In this document: positions 18,641 through 27,127 of the stretch, piece by piece
Layout: each line of letters starts with the position of its first letter
How positions within the stretch are numbered: position 1 is the stretch's first letter
From: Rheinheimera sediminis
GTDB taxonomy: Bacteria; Pseudomonadota; Gammaproteobacteria; Enterobacterales; Alteromonadaceae
DNA: 64,000 nt
NCBI RefSeq assembly: GCF_004005375.1
Contig: NZ_RZUF01000023.1
Location: forward strand, 1 to 64,000
Direction of reading: 5' to 3'
The notes under the pieces: generated by a model
The model's database searches: none
Told to the model about the DNA's origin: nothing
What the model saw: the letters and a program-made list of their open reading frames with translations, nothing else
Translations under genes and position numbers: made by a program

Positions 18641-20137
18641 ATGGCATTGGCCTTAGTCCACAGCAGAGCCCGTTGTGGCTTAGATGCTCCTCTTGTTACC
18701 GTAGAAGTGCATTTGAGTCGCGGATTGCCAGGTTTCCAGTTGGTTGGCTTGCCTGAGACTTCTGTCAAAGAGGCGAAAGACAGAGTACGTAGTGCCTTAA
18801 TCAATAGTGGCTTTGAGTTTCCTGATCATAAAATCACGGTCAATCTGGCTCCCGCCGATCTACCCAAAGAAGGTGGGCGTTTTGATCTGGCTATAGCTCT
18901 TGGCATACTGCGAGCCAGTGGTCAATTACAAGCCGATTTGTCCAGATACGAGTTTTTTGGAGAGCTGGCTTTATCGGGAGAAATTCGTAGCATAGTGGGA
19001 GAAATCCCTCTGGCTTTAGCCTGTAAAATAGCAGGTCACATAGCCGTATTTCCGTTAAAAAATGCGATACAAGCACAACAAGTTCCCGATATGCAGCTGC
19101 GTGGGGCAGAGCATTTATTGCAAGTGCACGCTTTTTTATCCGATCATCAGGACTTACCCGCTATACCAGCTCTGCCCGACACTCTGACAGACCCCTACCC
19201 GGATCTGGCTGAAGTCCGGGGTCAGGCGCAGGCAAAAAGAGCATTGGAAATAGCTGCAGCTGGTGAACACAATTTATTAATGTTTGGTCCTGCGGGTACT
19301 GGAAAATCAATGTTGGCCCAGCGCTTAGCTGGCATACTCCCCAGGTTAACCGATCAGGAAGCGTTGGAAACCGCTGCCATTTATTCAGTAGCTGCGCAGC
19401 CCCGAACTTTACAACAATGGTACCAAAGGCCCTTTCGTCAACCTCATCACAGTTGTTCTGCTATCGCTTTGGTCGGAGGAGGTTCAATACCACGTCCAGG
19501 TGAGATCTCTCTGGCCCACAGAGGCGTGTTGTTTCTGGACGAAGTACCAGAGTTTCCGCGGGTCGTCCTCGAATCATTACGCCAGCCACTGGAAAGCGGT
19601 AAAGTGTTTATTTCAAGGGCTGCACGGCAGGCAGAGTTTCCAGCCTGTTTTCAATTGGTGGTCGCTCTGAACCCCAGCCCTTCGGGACATCATAAAGATG
19701 GCCGTGCCAGTCCTGAGCAGATCAGACGTTATTTAAGCCGCTTGTCGGGCCCTTTTCTTGACAGAGTAGAGTTACAGGTCGAAGTTCCTTTACTACCCAA
19801 AGGCAGTTTAAGCCAGCAGAAAAAGGAAGAATGCAGCGAAGTGGTGAAACGACGGGTCGATGCAGCCAGAATGGTGCAATGGCGGCGTCAGGGTAAAGCC
19901 AATGCCCGCTTAAACCTGACTGAGCTTGAACAGTATTGTTATCTGGAACCAACAGATGCCGAATATTTTGAAAGCTGCCTGACTCAATTAAAGCTATCAG
20001 CCCGCAGCTATCATAAACTGTTAAAAGTAGCTCGTACTTTGGCAGATTTAGCACAGCGACCACAGATAGAGCGCAGCGATTTGTTAGAAGCCTTAAGTTA
20101 CCGATCTTTTGACCGCTTGCTGAACTATTTAACCTGA
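18641..20137 (+). CDS. comM: YifB/ComM-type Mg-chelatase-like AAA+ helicase
   Basis: This 498-residue protein starts with the Lon-like ChlI domain (about 1-170, MALALVHSRARCGLDAP). It continues with an AAA+ core carrying Walker A GPAGTGKS and Walker B GVLFLDEVPEF, and ends in a Mg_chelatase_C domain. ComM is a hexameric helicase that drives branch migration during natural transformation. The gene is intact, which is notable because comM is a classical insertion target of Tn7-related resistance islands in Acinetobacter. Its final codons and TGA stop (20135-20137) coincide with the end of the adjacent MITE, so the last residues may have been altered by that insertion. Ribosome site GGAG is just upstream. 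Confidence 0.93.
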   Translation: MALALVHSRARCGLDAPLVTVEVHLSRGLPGFQLVGLPETSVKEAKDRVRSALINSGFEFPDHKITVNLAPADLPKEGGRFDLAIALGILRASGQLQADLSRYEFFGELALSGEIRSIVGEIPLALACKIAGHIAVFPLKNAIQAQQVPDMQLRGAEHLLQVHAFLSDHQDLPAIPALPDTLTDPYPDLAEVRGQAQAKRALEIAAAGEHNLLMFGPAGTGKSMLAQRLAGILPRLTDQEALETAAIYSVAAQPRTLQQWYQRPFRQPHHSCSAIALVGGGSIPRPGEISLAHRGVLFLDEVPEFPRVVLESLRQPLESGKVFISRAARQAEFPACFQLVVALNPSPSGHHKDGRASPEQIRRYLSRLSGPFLDRVELQVEVPLLPKGSLSQQKKEECSEVVKRRVDAARMVQWRRQGKANARLNLTELEQYCYLEPTDAEYFESCLTQLKLSARSYHKLLKVARTLADLAQRPQIERSDLLEALSYRSFDRLLNYLT

Positions 20138-20356
20138 ACTAGGGATAACGAGTGTCGACTTCAGTTGATTTAATCAATAAAATCAAAGACGTAAAAGTGT
20201 CTTTTCAAAAAGAAAAACTCTTTACTGACTGAATGCGCAGATTTTTATGGATCTCAAGGCGCTTTGTCGTACGCCATAGCAAGCTATGGCTAGACAGAGC
20301 AACGCAGAGAGGCACGAAAAGATGCTCGTTCAGCGGCGCTGCATATCCCGATTTCA
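20135..20356 (+). mobile_element. 222-bp MITE-like element, copy 1
   Basis: The terminal inverted repeats are TGAACTAGGGATAA (20135-20148) and ATATCCCGATTTCA (20343-20356), slightly decayed. The body closely matches, in inverted orientation, the segment 44273-44494, and both copies are 222 bp. An internal hairpin GCCATAG-CAAG-CTATGGC is included. Outside the core, AACC on the left and GGTT on the right extend the symmetry. There is no transposase, so the element is non-autonomous. Its first three bases are the comM stop codon. Confidence 0.8.
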
Positions 20357-20404
20357 GGTTATTTACTATGAAGCCGGGATAGATCGAGCCCATCACTTTG
20401 CATA

Positions 20405-21595
20405 TCAGGAGGCTTTGACCGCTTTGGTCTGATACACCCCAAAAAACTGACTGATGGCAATAGCCAACACACCTGAACACATCAGCACAGCAAAAGGCAA
20501 GGCAGTGCCTGTGTAAGTCAGCGCCAATAAAGGGCCTGCTAAAGCGCCACTGCCAAAACGTAAGGTACCAATTACAGCTGTTGCAGTACCACTATGCTCC
20601 GGGAAGCGCATCAAAATCATCGCATCAGCATTCGTGGCTATTAAACCCAAGCTAGCCATCAGCGGCGCTATGCACAGCACAGTAAAAATTAAACCTGCTT
20701 CAAAGCCGTTTGCCAGACAAAGTGCTGTTGAACTCAGAATAGCCAATACCAGCCCGAGATTTAACATCCGCTGTGGGCCAAATCTGCCCACCCATTTGCT
20801 ATTACAAAAATTTGCCAGCATTAACATGCCCACGTTTAAGGCAAACAGCAGGCTAAACAACTGCTCGTTCACACCATAGTACTCAATGTAAACAAAAGGT
20901 ACTGCGGTGAGAAAACAGAAAAAAGCAAAAGAAGCGAACATCGAGGTCGCTATTTGTGGTCGGGCCGCCAGATTGGCAAAAACAACACGATAACCCGCTA
21001 GAAACTCCAGTTTACGGCCTTTTATTACAGGCACAGGATCAGGCAAAAAACGCCAGGTAAGCAGTAAGATCAAAAATGAATACAAGGCCAGCACCAAAAA
21101 TATGTCCTGCCAATGACCAAGCCATAATACAGCACTCCCAATAGCGGGCGCGATCAAAGGTGCCATCATCATAATCATCGAAACATAAGACATGCCCTTT
21201 GCTGTATTTTCCTGATACAAAGCGCGAATAATACCAGGAACCACAACAGTGGCAGCGCTGCCAGCAAAAGCCTGAAAAGCCCGCAGAGCCAACAACCACT
21301 GCGCATCCTGACAAAACACCAGTGCAAAACTGGCCAGACTAAAAAATAGCAATCCAGCCAGCGCCAGAGGCCGACGACCTATCGCATCAGCCAAAGGACC
21401 AAAAAGCAGCATACCAAGGCCGTAAGCAGCCAGATAAATGCTCAAGGATTGCTGGATAAGACCAATGTCTGTGCCAAGCTCATCCGCCATTACAGGCATA
21501 GCGGGTAAATACATATCAATAGCCAGAGGCGTAGTTGCGACTATACTGGCAAGCAGCAGTAGCAAGCTAAAAGAAACTGTTTTACTCATGATCAT
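20405..21595 (-). CDS. Bcr/CflA-type multidrug MFS exporter
   Basis: This 396-residue major facilitator has 12 predicted helices of the DHA1/Bcr-CflA group. The start region reads ATTPLAIDMYLPAMPVMA, typical of the family. The loop 2-3 motif is GPLADAIGRRP, and helix 5 has APAIGSAVLW, similar to the drug-antiporter motif. Such proteins export bicyclomycin, chloramphenicol and related compounds by proton antiport. The first ATG is at 21595, and an ATG two codons later (21589) is equally possible. It stands alone, between the MITE and a gene-poor stretch. Confidence 0.85.
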   Translation of the reverse strand: MIMSKTVSFSLLLLLASIVATTPLAIDMYLPAMPVMADELGTDIGLIQQSLSIYLAAYGLGMLLFGPLADAIGRRPLALAGLLFFSLASFALVFCQDAQWLLALRAFQAFAGSAATVVVPGIIRALYQENTAKGMSYVSMIMMMAPLIAPAIGSAVLWLGHWQDIFLVLALYSFLILLLTWRFLPDPVPVIKGRKLEFLAGYRVVFANLAARPQIATSMFASFAFFCFLTAVPFVYIEYYGVNEQLFSLLFALNVGMLMLANFCNSKWVGRFGPQRMLNLGLVLAILSSTALCLANGFEAGLIFTVLCIAPLMASLGLIATNADAMILMRFPEHSGTATAVIGTLRFGSGALAGPLLALTYTGTALPFAVLMCSGVLAIAISQFFGVYQTKAVKAS

Positions 21596-22125
21596 ACTCA
21601 GGCAGGAAGTGAATAAATGATAACCGATCTCAATTAAATTATTGCTGCTTAAATCGCAAAAATTGTGATATTGGTCCTGAACTATAGGCAGTTATCTGAA
21701 TTCAGGGTACGCAGAGCTATTGAAGCAAGCTTTTTTAAAATGAGAAGTGAGGACAAGGTTGATCTAACATGTCCAATACTTCGGCAGCCAGCACTGACAG
21801 TTTGAAGCCATTTCAGGGACAAACTATCTCCCCTGCATGGTGCAATGAACTCTAGTGTGGTCTTATCCGCCAGCTTTGCGACCCGAAAGCAGCTAAGCAA
21901 TGACCACAGCTCTGACTATTACTCATAAACGACAGAATGCAACCGCCAACAGGGATGACAAAGTGCTGATCTACTGTATAACCTGGAGCAAAACAGGTCA
22001 GACACTATCCCCTGTTACTTGCACTGTCGCTTTCTGGAATGCAACAGACGAGGCCCAATTGAAACCGAGCTTGCGACTCTGTTCGAATCGGGAGACTTTG
22101 TCAGGATCAGTGCCAAACCCCAATC
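21596..22125. other. Gene-poor 530-bp stretch
   Basis: No supported gene. An 80-codon open frame (21900-22142, plus) has no ribosome site, no recognisable domain, and runs into the end of the convergent acetyltransferase gene. The sequence has the irregular composition of decayed DNA. The minus-strand promoter of the exporter probably lies around 21600-21660 (AT-rich). Confidence 0.4.
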
Positions 22126-22677
22126 TTAAACCAGACTTTTAATGATCGTAGCCGGATTACCCGCTACTACTACATAAGCCGGTACGTCTTTCGTCACCAC
22201 AGATCCGGCCGCTACTACAGCCCCGTCCCCCAAGGTAACGCCCGGTAAAATAATAGCACCACCTCCCAGCCACACCGAATTGCCTATGGTCACAGCCTTA
22301 GCTTGCTCCAGTCCGGTTTTGCGCTGAGCTGCATCCAACGGATGGGTCACAGTGTAAATTTGCACCCCGGGTCCAAAGAGCACATCATTGCCGATGCTGA
22401 CTTTGGCCGCATCTAAAATAATGCAGTGATGGTTGGCATAGAAATTCTGACCCAGCTCTATATTCTTGCCATAGTCGCAGAAAAAATTCGGTTCTATATA
22501 GCAGCTCCCCACCTTGCCAAATAGCTGCCTGGCTAACTCTTGATGAGCTTTAAAAGGTAAAGGCCCTTGCTTGTTCAGTTGAGCACACAAAGCTTTGGCA
22601 TGTATACGCTGTTTGGACAATAGCTTATCTGCTGGGTTGAACCATAAACCTGCAGCCATTTTTTCCTGTTCAGTCAT
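22126..22677 (-). CDS. maa: Maltose O-acetyltransferase-like protein
   Basis: This 183-residue left-handed beta-helix acetyltransferase of the LacA/Maa/NodL group has the N-terminal Mac domain ([18 protein letters not shown]). Hexapeptide repeats follow, including [41 protein letters not shown] with the catalytic histidine, and [17 protein letters not shown]. It moves acetyl from acetyl-CoA to a sugar hydroxyl. It may serve maltose/maltodextrin metabolism, which is rich in this window, but it is not linked to that locus by any visible operator. Confidence 0.88.
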   Translation of the reverse strand: MTEQEKMAAGLWFNPADKLLSKQRIHAKALCAQLNKQGPLPFKAHQELARQLFGKVGSCYIEPNFFCDYGKNIELGQNFYANHHCIILDAAKVSIGNDVLFGPGVQIYTVTHPLDAAQRKTGLEQAKAVTIGNSVWLGGGAIILPGVTLGDGAVVAAGSVVTKDVPAYVVVAGNPATIIKSLV

Positions 22678-22819
22678 CAGTGATTACTCTCGTTTAACTT
22701 GTTGATCCTTCCAGGCTATCGCCCACGTTCCTTATACAAAGCTTCAGGCTTTTTATAGTCTTATGCGCTGGATTAGAGATATACTAAAACTAATGTCGTT
22801 GTTTAGCCGGGATGATCTG

Positions 22820-23503
22820 ATGAAAAAAACGAAAGTAGTCACCACCGAAGAAATATTACTCACCCTCTGCCAGTCCGTTACTCAGGTATTAGCTGCTGCA
22901 GGCAACGATAAAGTTGCTTATTCACCTATGGTCCAAAAGATCCAGAAAACCTGTTTGCGCCCAGATCTTGGCTGCTTTGTGTTATTTGATGGTGGTTTTT
23001 CTGGTTTAGTTATTATTAACTTTACCTCCCAAGCCGCCATGGAAATTTACCGCAAATACATGATGAGCATGGGGATGCCGGAATCTGAGCTGGCTAATTT
23101 TCACACCTCAGACGAAGTGAGTAATGTGATGGGCGAACTGATGAATCAAATAGTCGGCGACTTCACCAACAGAGTTCGCATGGAACTGCAAACCTCGATT
23201 AATCAAAGCCAGCCAAAAATGATGGCGATTAACAAACAAGTTCAGATTATGATCAACACCCAGCTTGACCAACCTCAGGCGCGCCGGGTGACCTTTAGCA
23301 CACCAAACCATGCAATTTTTTACATGGAATTGTCTATGGATAAAACTGAGTTTATTCAGTTACATGACTTTGTACCAACACAAGATGAAAATCCGGACGA
23401 TATTATTGCCAATACTAATGCGGCAGAATCTGAAGCTGCCTCAGCTGCAGAAGCGCTCGCCTCAGAAGTGGATGACGACTTCCTGAACAATCTCGGCCTT
23501 TAA
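22820..23503 (+). CDS. DUF3334 family protein (CheX-like fold suspected)
   Basis: This 227-residue protein starts at ATG 22820 (MKKTKVVTTEEILLTL), chosen because relatives begin there; upstream in-frame ATGs at 22763 and 22796 are less likely. It matches DUF3334, common in Shewanella, Vibrio and relatives. The segment SDEVSNVMGELMNQIVGDF (about 97-115) resembles the E-x2-N helix of CheX/CheC phosphatases. It ends in an acidic, alanine-rich tail (ESEAASAAEALASEVDDDF). Function is unknown; a chemotaxis or signalling link is inference. Confidence 0.75.
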   Translation: MKKTKVVTTEEILLTLCQSVTQVLAAAGNDKVAYSPMVQKIQKTCLRPDLGCFVLFDGGFSGLVIINFTSQAAMEIYRKYMMSMGMPESELANFHTSDEVSNVMGELMNQIVGDFTNRVRMELQTSINQSQPKMMAINKQVQIMINTQLDQPQARRVTFSTPNHAIFYMELSMDKTEFIQLHDFVPTQDENPDDIIANTNAAESEAASAAEALASEVDDDFLNNLGL

Positions 23504-23513
23504 ACTTTTCGCT

Positions 23514-24737
23514 TCAAACTCTGCCATCAGAGCAAAGCTCAGATGGCAGTTTTATCCGAAAGCAGGCACCGCCTAAAGGACTTTCATCCACGTCCAGACT
23601 GGCCTTATGCCATTCAAGCACTCGACACACAATAGCCAGACCTAAGCCAAAACCGCCAAATCCTTTTTGCCGACTAGGGTCCAACCGCACAAAAGGCTTC
23701 AGTATCTCAGCCCTTTGCTCTACTGCTATACCAGGACCATCGTCTTCAACCCTTATTTCAATAGAATCCGCAGCTGATTCTAAAACCAGCACTACTTTGC
23801 TACGGGCAAATCGTTTGGCGTTGACCAATAAATTCTGCACTGCCCTTTCCAGATAATGACCATCGCAGACATACACACAGCTCTGGTTGAGTGACAGCTC
23901 AATGCTGGCACCGGGCAACGCAGATAACTTCTCGACTAAGTTTTGTAACAACTCAGATAAATCGACTTGTTGCATCTTCAACTGAGGTTGTGCCGATTCC
24001 AGCCGGGCGTAATCCAGCATTTCATCCACCAATTGCTCCAGCTCTTTGACATCATTTAGCATCAACTGTTTTTCGTCCTGAGTTAAAGCAGATAACTCCA
24101 AAGCGAAACTCAACCTGGCGAGAGGTGTACGTAACTCATGCGAAACCGCCTGAGTCATTTCGCGCTGCAATGCCAGCAAACGTTGGATTTTCTGGCGCAT
24201 CAGCTCAAAACTGCTGGCGATAGGGGCAATAAAAGATCGAGCAGGAACAACAGTAGTGCCTGCAGGATTCAGCAATTGCTGTTTTAACTTTTGGATATCG
24301 CGCGCGACAGGCCATAACCATAACCAGACAGCTATGGCCAACAAGCCCAAAAATAACAAACTAAACCAATAGGAAGGAACTGTACTCTCGCTCAGGTCTG
24401 TCGGCCCTAATTGCCATAACTCGCCTTGCTGCATGGCATAAAAAAATACCTGATCTCTGGTAAACAGCGGCACAACCTGCCCAGCCTCTAAAGCTGCCAA
24501 CTCTGTTGCAGACCATAAAATACTGCCTGCAGGTAACAAAGTAATAGGTAAGGCTAACGACAGCTGTGTATCTGGCAAAGACTGTGTCCTGAGCTGATTT
24601 GCAAGATTATCTGCAATCAGCATCACCCAAGGCGGCACTTGGCTTTGCGTTTCTTGCCAAATCCGCTCCACTGTCCAGCCCACTCCAATCAGCACCAATG
24701 AAATAAACAAATAAAAATGCAGAAATAATCTGGACAT
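23514..24737 (-). CDS. Sensor histidine kinase (RstB-like)
   Basis: This 407-residue kinase has two membrane helices (about 5-22 and 123-143) around a periplasmic sensor of about 100 residues. HAMP-like linker sequence comes next, then the HisKA box QAVSHELRTPLARL with H200, and an HATPase_c with N box (NLLVNAKRFA), G1 DDGPGI and G2 GFGLGLAI. It would phosphorylate the response regulator encoded just upstream (stop at 24862). An unusual 124-base gap separates the two. No clear ribosome site precedes ATG 24737. Confidence 0.87.
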   Translation of the reverse strand: MSRLFLHFYLFISLVLIGVGWTVERIWQETQSQVPPWVMLIADNLANQLRTQSLPDTQLSLALPITLLPAGSILWSATELAALEAGQVVPLFTRDQVFFYAMQQGELWQLGPTDLSESTVPSYWFSLLFLGLLAIAVWLWLWPVARDIQKLKQQLLNPAGTTVVPARSFIAPIASSFELMRQKIQRLLALQREMTQAVSHELRTPLARLSFALELSALTQDEKQLMLNDVKELEQLVDEMLDYARLESAQPQLKMQQVDLSELLQNLVEKLSALPGASIELSLNQSCVYVCDGHYLERAVQNLLVNAKRFARSKVVLVLESAADSIEIRVEDDGPGIAVEQRAEILKPFVRLDPSRQKGFGGFGLGLAIVCRVLEWHKASLDVDESPLGGACFRIKLPSELCSDGRV

Positions 24738-24861
24738 GGGTTAGAAGCCAAAACACTGGTGGTACAAGCAGCATACAGGTGCAAGCCAATTGCAGTTGCC
24801 TCCCCAAGCCCACTCAGACCCGCATGGATGCATTACAACTGAGGTTTCAGCGTCGCAGAAG

Positions 24862-25557
24862 TTATGAGTTCCAGGCATCAGCAACAAATAAATATCCTTT
24901 ACCCCACACTGTCTTGATCCTGAAAGGCGTTTCAGCATTGTCATTAAGTTTACGGCGTAAATGCGACACCCGCACATCCACAGTGCGATCCAAGCCATCG
25001 TACTCACGGCCAATAATTTGTTTATGAATGGCCTCACGTTTTACCGTCTGGCCAGCATGCTTGGCTAACATCCATAACAAATCAAACTCATAACTGGTCA
25101 ATTCGACCAGTTGCCCGTCAAAGTGTGCTTCACGAGCACTGTTGTTCAGATTAAGTTTACCGAAGCTCAGCTCCTGATTTTCAGTTTTCTGCACTGGATT
25201 GCCGCGTCTTAATAACGCATGAACTCTGGCCAGTAATACGCGGGGTTCCACGGGTTTTATCACATAATCATCCGCACCCAATTCCAAACCCAGCACCTGA
25301 TCTATATCACCTTGTTTGGCTGTTAACATCAACACAGGTGCAGTAAACCAGGGGCGTATAGCCCGGCAAACGCTAAAACCATCCATACCAGGCAGCATCA
25401 GATCCAGAATAACCAAATCTGGCTGCCATGTCTGGCAAATCGCAGGCACGGTATCGCCTCTGCTCTCTTGACGCACCTCAAAGCCATGTTGCTGCAAAAA
25501 GCTCTGTACTAAAGCCGCCAGACGAGCATCATCTTCAACCAATAAGATTTTTTGCAT
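24862..25557 (-). CDS. OmpR/PhoB-type response regulator (RstA-like)
   Basis: This 231-residue regulator has a receiver domain (phospho-acceptor D52 in VILDLMLPG, acidic pocket EDD at 8-10, switch residue in VLMLTAK, K in VIKPVEP). A winged-helix DNA-binding domain follows (LTSYEFDLLWMLA, VDVRVSHLRRKL). It partners with the downstream kinase. Its start overlaps the stop of the DUF3019 gene (TAATG), so it is translated from the mipA-DUF3019 transcript. Confidence 0.9.
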   Translation of the reverse strand: MQKILLVEDDARLAALVQSFLQQHGFEVRQESRGDTVPAICQTWQPDLVILDLMLPGMDGFSVCRAIRPWFTAPVLMLTAKQGDIDQVLGLELGADDYVIKPVEPRVLLARVHALLRRGNPVQKTENQELSFGKLNLNNSAREAHFDGQLVELTSYEFDLLWMLAKHAGQTVKREAIHKQIIGREYDGLDRTVDVRVSHLRRKLNDNAETPFRIKTVWGKGYLFVADAWNS

Positions 25558-25931
25558 TAAAACACACTCCAGGGGGCCACCAGACGGCGTCGTTTTTCCG
25601 GCTGACGGCTTAATACAATTAACTCTTTTTGCAACAACACCTGGGCGTTATTTTGCAATCTCACTTGCGTTTTACCCGGCCAGCTTAACTCTTGTTGCCA
25701 TTGTCCTTGTTGCGCCTCTTGCCAACATTGCAATTGTTGTTGCGCAAAATACAAGCATAGACTTTGCGCTTTTGTGCTGCTCCAACGCACGCTAAGCTGT
25801 GCTTTACAGTTTTGCTCCACTGTTGCAGAAACACAAAAAGCCGGACTTACAGACCAGCATAATTCAGCACTGCACTCAGGGAGTTGAGCGGTCGCCAGTA
25901 ACATATTACCAGCGAAAAACAGCCCGAACAT
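25557..25931 (-). CDS. Exported DUF3019 family protein
   Basis: This 124-residue protein has a hydrophobic N-terminus (MFGLFFAGNMLLATAQ) as signal and four to six cysteines in the mature part (ECSAELCWSVSPAFC, CLYFAQQQLQCW). DUF3019 genes are repeatedly found between mipA/ompV-type genes and an RstA/RstB-type pair, as here. The periplasmic protein could be a sensor accessory or an immunoglobulin-like domain. The function is not known. Confidence 0.78.
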   Translation of the reverse strand: MFGLFFAGNMLLATAQLPECSAELCWSVSPAFCVSATVEQNCKAQLSVRWSSTKAQSLCLYFAQQQLQCWQEAQQGQWQQELSWPGKTQVRLQNNAQVLLQKELIVLSRQPEKRRRLVAPWSVF

Positions 25932-25945
25932 TCCCTATCCTTGTA

Positions 25946-26803
25946 TTAAAAAAAGCGATAACCCACACCTACAAACCAGGTTTGCACTGAATCATCCCGC
26001 ACTAGCGGACTATCCGTCATTGCGTCGTCCAAATGCAGATATCTAAAAAAAGTTAACAGTGACCAGCGCTGGTTCAGTGCTCTTTGCCAGCCAAACCTTA
26101 CCTCAGGTTGCCAGCTTGCTCGCCCCTGATATCGCTGCAGATAATACAGGTCATCCTCGTCAACACCATAATAGGTATCAATTAATCTGGCACTTTTCCA
26201 ATACAAAGTCGCATTCAGATCAAAGTGTCCACCGCCAAGAGACCAAATTTTTGTCCAACTCAGGCTGGCATTCTGGCCTTGATACTTGGAACTCAGGTCC
26301 TGCCAAAGGTTCAATCTGCCTTGCCATTGTTCAGCGAACCAATCGAACTGAATACCTGCATCCACCGCAGTCGGACGCTTTTTGACATGTGAAATAGATA
26401 CAGCAGCCAACGACTTTTCAGTGCCCACATCTACTTCTGGTGGCAATTGAGTTCCAGCCGTATTCATAGTCAGCAGATTGCCAGCAAACCAACGCTGAAA
26501 ATAGCCTTTTTCTGCATTCAGTCGCACCACAATACTGGCGGCAAACTGTTCATTTTGTCTGAGGCTATAGCCTAAAGTGCCATTATCGATAAACCATGAA
26601 TCGGTATAATAACTAAAATCGGGTAAAATCAGCATGGGGAAGCTATCGCCATCATGCAATGGGTTGCTGCGTTGCCCAGCTCCCAATGCAACAGAAAGTT
26701 GAAACTGATCCGGCGCTACGCAGCGTTCTTCACCAGTAGCGCACGCAAATGCTGTACTGCTGCCCAACAGACAGAAAAGAAAAAGCCAAGCCGCTGATTT
26801 CAT
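25946..26803 (-). CDS. MipA/OmpV family outer-membrane protein
   Basis: The 285-residue product starts at ATG 26803 (TTG 26806 is the codon before it). A signal peptide ends at AFA or a little after. The mature chain is an antiparallel beta-barrel ending in FVGVGYRFF, with terminal phenylalanine for BAM recognition. Features typical of MipA/OmpV are LPDFSYYTDSWFIDNGTLGYSL and RYLHLDDAMTDSPLVRDD, the latter close to the C-terminus. Family members act as a scaffold for murein hydrolases or as porins. First gene of a four-gene minus-strand operon with DUF3019, regulator and kinase. Confidence 0.85.
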   Translation of the reverse strand: MKSAAWLFLFCLLGSSTAFACATGEERCVAPDQFQLSVALGAGQRSNPLHDGDSFPMLILPDFSYYTDSWFIDNGTLGYSLRQNEQFAASIVVRLNAEKGYFQRWFAGNLLTMNTAGTQLPPEVDVGTEKSLAAVSISHVKKRPTAVDAGIQFDWFAEQWQGRLNLWQDLSSKYQGQNASLSWTKIWSLGGGHFDLNATLYWKSARLIDTYYGVDEDDLYYLQRYQGRASWQPEVRFGWQRALNQRWSLLTFFRYLHLDDAMTDSPLVRDDSVQTWFVGVGYRFF

Positions 26804-27127
26804 CAAACTACTACCCCAATAATGAATAGCCTTTACTTTAGCATTGAACGCAAAACAGCTTAAGCAAAGTTAACAACTTCACACAAATTGCGTTATGAAG
26901 CGGCGCCGAATTTCAGTCCCTTAGTTCAGCTAAAAACACCTTTTCTGAAGCATGGCGAAAAGGATCCAAGAGACTATTTTAATGCTATGATGCCACAGCT
27001 TAAAAACAGCCCATTGCCAGTGAACGCGAGGCAATAAAAGAATGAGCTCCGCAGCAGATATTTGCTTGATGTGATAGGGAAGATAAAGCGCAGTCAACGC
27101 AGCTGCTGCTTGACGTAAGAAGGGTAT
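26804..27127. other. Divergent promoter region between mipA-type and lacI-type genes
   Basis: No gene is seen in these 324 bases. Promoters of both flanking operons must lie here. GTTAACAACTTCAC near 26868 is a possible half-site array for the RstA-like regulator, but it is not convincing. No palindrome of the TGAATACGTATTCA type is present, so the LacI-type gene shows no sign of autoregulation by that motif. Confidence 0.4.

Noticed and set aside
18641-20137. comM as the insertion target of the Tn7-like element.
   Set aside because: The gene is full length and 8 kb from the transposon end; only a MITE touches its stop codon.
21900-22142. An 80-codon plus-strand open frame.
   Set aside because: No ribosome site, no domain, and it runs into the end of the acetyltransferase gene on the other strand.
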